Shown here: in pieces, positions 62,601-64,000 of the stretch
Layout: every line of letters starts with the position of its first letter
Numbering within the stretch: position 1 is the first letter of the stretch
Assembly: GCA_013399115.1 (NCBI GenBank)
Contig: VXAA01001508.1
Location: 75,552 to 139,551, forward strand
Source of the DNA: Anseranas semipalmata
Taxonomy: Eukaryota > Chordata > Aves > Anseriformes > Anseranatidae
Length of the DNA: 64,000 bases
Direction: 5' to 3'
The notes under the pieces: model-generated
The model's input: the letters and a program-made list of their open reading frames with translations, nothing else
Databases searched by the model: none
Told to the model about the DNA's origin: nothing
Program-made: the position numbers and the translations under genes

Positions 62601-64000
62601 TAGCTGCAGGGATTTGTGGTGAAAAGGGTGTTCCCGGAGGCTGTCACTGTTCCTGGAGAGCACGGCCGTGTGGGTCCCCGCCAGTGCCGGTGCAGAGAGC
62701 AACACAGAGCCAAGCCAAGGTGCTGCAGAAGCTTGTCTCTGTGCCCATGACTGTGGATGGGCATCAGTGTCCTCAAGCTAATACAAACCTCTTCCAGAAG
62801 CAGAAGATAAGCTACGGACTCCCAGATGCAGGTCAGTTTGTTGGCACAGGGAACGAGCCAGATCCTTGTATGTCTCTCCCACTAACGGCACACAGACATT
62901 AACATCTGCCCTGTCACTTCTGTAGATGAGTAGGACATCTCAGCAACATTGGAGCAGAAGCCACCATCACTAGCCCAGGGAAAAGAGAGGGAATCCAAGC
63001 AAGAACGCAGTGAAGCAAAGATGTAGAGACTCCTGGGTACCGCAGCAGGAGAGACCTACTGAAGATGGACCAGCTGAAGATGAAGTGCTCTTTAACACTA
63101 CCTAAAGCAAGTACTGGACACCGCATTGCTATCACGTCAGCTGTATTAAAACCATATGCAAGGCATGTAATGCGTAAACACACCGCATCTGCAGCACGCC
63201 CAAACCCAAGACACACATGCCTCCTCCCCACAGTGCGGGTGCCTCTGCACCTTCCTCAGGCAATTTCCATGCTACCAGGCAGTTCCCCACAAATCCTGGA
63301 CAGGTTTGGTCACTGTGCAACTTTGGCATTTGCCCTTGTGTGACTACCTCCAAGATTTTCCCCCGATGAGATTTTTCCTATCTTTCTCCAGCAGCCTTAA
63401 AAACCGCTGTCCATCGCACACTTCTGCAGCGGGCCGTGCCTGTGTGGCTTGTCTCGCAGAGGATGGTTTGACTTTCTACCACAGCTTCCAAACCTCACTT
63501 GAAAAGGAGGGGTTGCAGTTACTGCTAGTGGTTTGCATCTCTGATCCATGAACTCTATATCTTGGCAGAAATCTAAGGAAGACCGCACTAATATTTGTGC
63601 ATTTTCTCCATGGGAAGCTAGGATAAAAAACTCCAAGAAAAAATGGGAGGAGAAAAATTATTTGTACTTCTGTCTGAGGACTTCCATCTCTAAATTACCT
63701 CAGTGAGTACAGGAACGCCAGCCTATGCATTAGGTAATGGCCAGGCGCTTGGCAGGAGGCAGCGCTATCTGGAGCCTGTGCGGTTCTCTGAAAGTCTGCT
63801 CGAGTTTCGACATAGGGATATACAAAGAAACATTAAAATAGTAGATGGAAATATAGCACTCTGCAGTAAAAAAAACAAAAGGGAGTGATTATGAGCAGGA
63901 ATCTTGGCTCTATTGACTATTTTTTTTAAAATAAAACAGAAAACGGCATCATGTTCCCAGGGACATGCTGGCAAAGAGCAGGGATGGAGTCTGCAAGAAT

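Larger units (their letters stand above)
52456..64000 (-). other. Long COL27A1 intron running off the right edge
   Basis: I searched the - strand for Gly-X-Y coding blocks next to splice sites and found none in 11.5 kb. A frame of 191 codons on + at 62327-62902 has no recognisable domain. The stretch contains the 23-bp tandem repeat and an A run. Confidence 0.65.

Noticed and set aside
62327..62902. A 191-codon open frame on the + strand
   Set aside because: No domain, no signal peptide and no splice or promoter context. It lies in an intron of a gene on the other strand and is probably chance.

Overview
The window looks like a vertebrate nuclear genome, most likely a bird. The protein-coding exons have canonical GT..AG splice sites. 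Introns are compact in the SLC25A25 gene and in the GC-rich lipocalin block. A degraded CR1-like LINE fragment is present. There are no operons, Shine-Dalgarno sites or prokaryotic mobile elements. Almost every long open frame outside the exons listed here is a chance frame in intron or intergenic DNA.

Three loci were reconstructed exon by exon by matching splice phases. (1) SLC25A25 (SCaMC-2, the mitochondrial ATP-Mg/Pi carrier) runs on the + strand from about 3.0 to 19.0 kb. It has two alternative coding first exons (3531-3755 and 9312-9470), nine shared coding exons, a conserved 36-nt cassette microexon (12667-12702) and a long 3'UTR. (2) A tandem pair of orosomucoid (alpha-1-acid glycoprotein) lipocalin genes lies on the - strand at about 27.3-22.0 kb. 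The upstream copy (27203-25724, 198 aa) is complete, with a TATA box and a poly(A) signal. The downstream copy (24495 to about 22.0 kb) is strongly diverged, and its last exon is unresolved. (3) The 3' part of COL27A1 (type XXVII collagen) lies on the - strand from 52455 to about 28.37 kb. It comprises 19 Gly-X-Y exons (385 residues of helix), five C-propeptide exons and a 1.9-kb 3'UTR. The rest of the gene lies beyond the right edge: 52456-64000 is one long intron stretch in which I see no exon.

COL27A1 followed by two ORM genes in the same orientation matches the mammalian arrangement (human 9q32). SLC25A25 is the convergent neighbour here, but it lies elsewhere on human 9q, so a rearrangement boundary falls between about 19 and 22 kb. 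The three loci do not form one pathway: one is a Ca2+-regulated mitochondrial carrier, one a pair of secreted plasma or egg-white lipocalins, and one a cartilage fibrillar collagen.

The best leads for a second look are: the conserved microexon next to an EF-hand in SLC25A25; the diverged second lipocalin, which has lost a conserved cysteine; a cluster of four AP-1/MARE sites, two of them inside the arms of a 32-bp inverted repeat, in a COL27A1 intron; miR-29 sites in the COL27A1 3'UTR; and the single break in the Gly-X-Y pattern. I found no convincing wholly new system.
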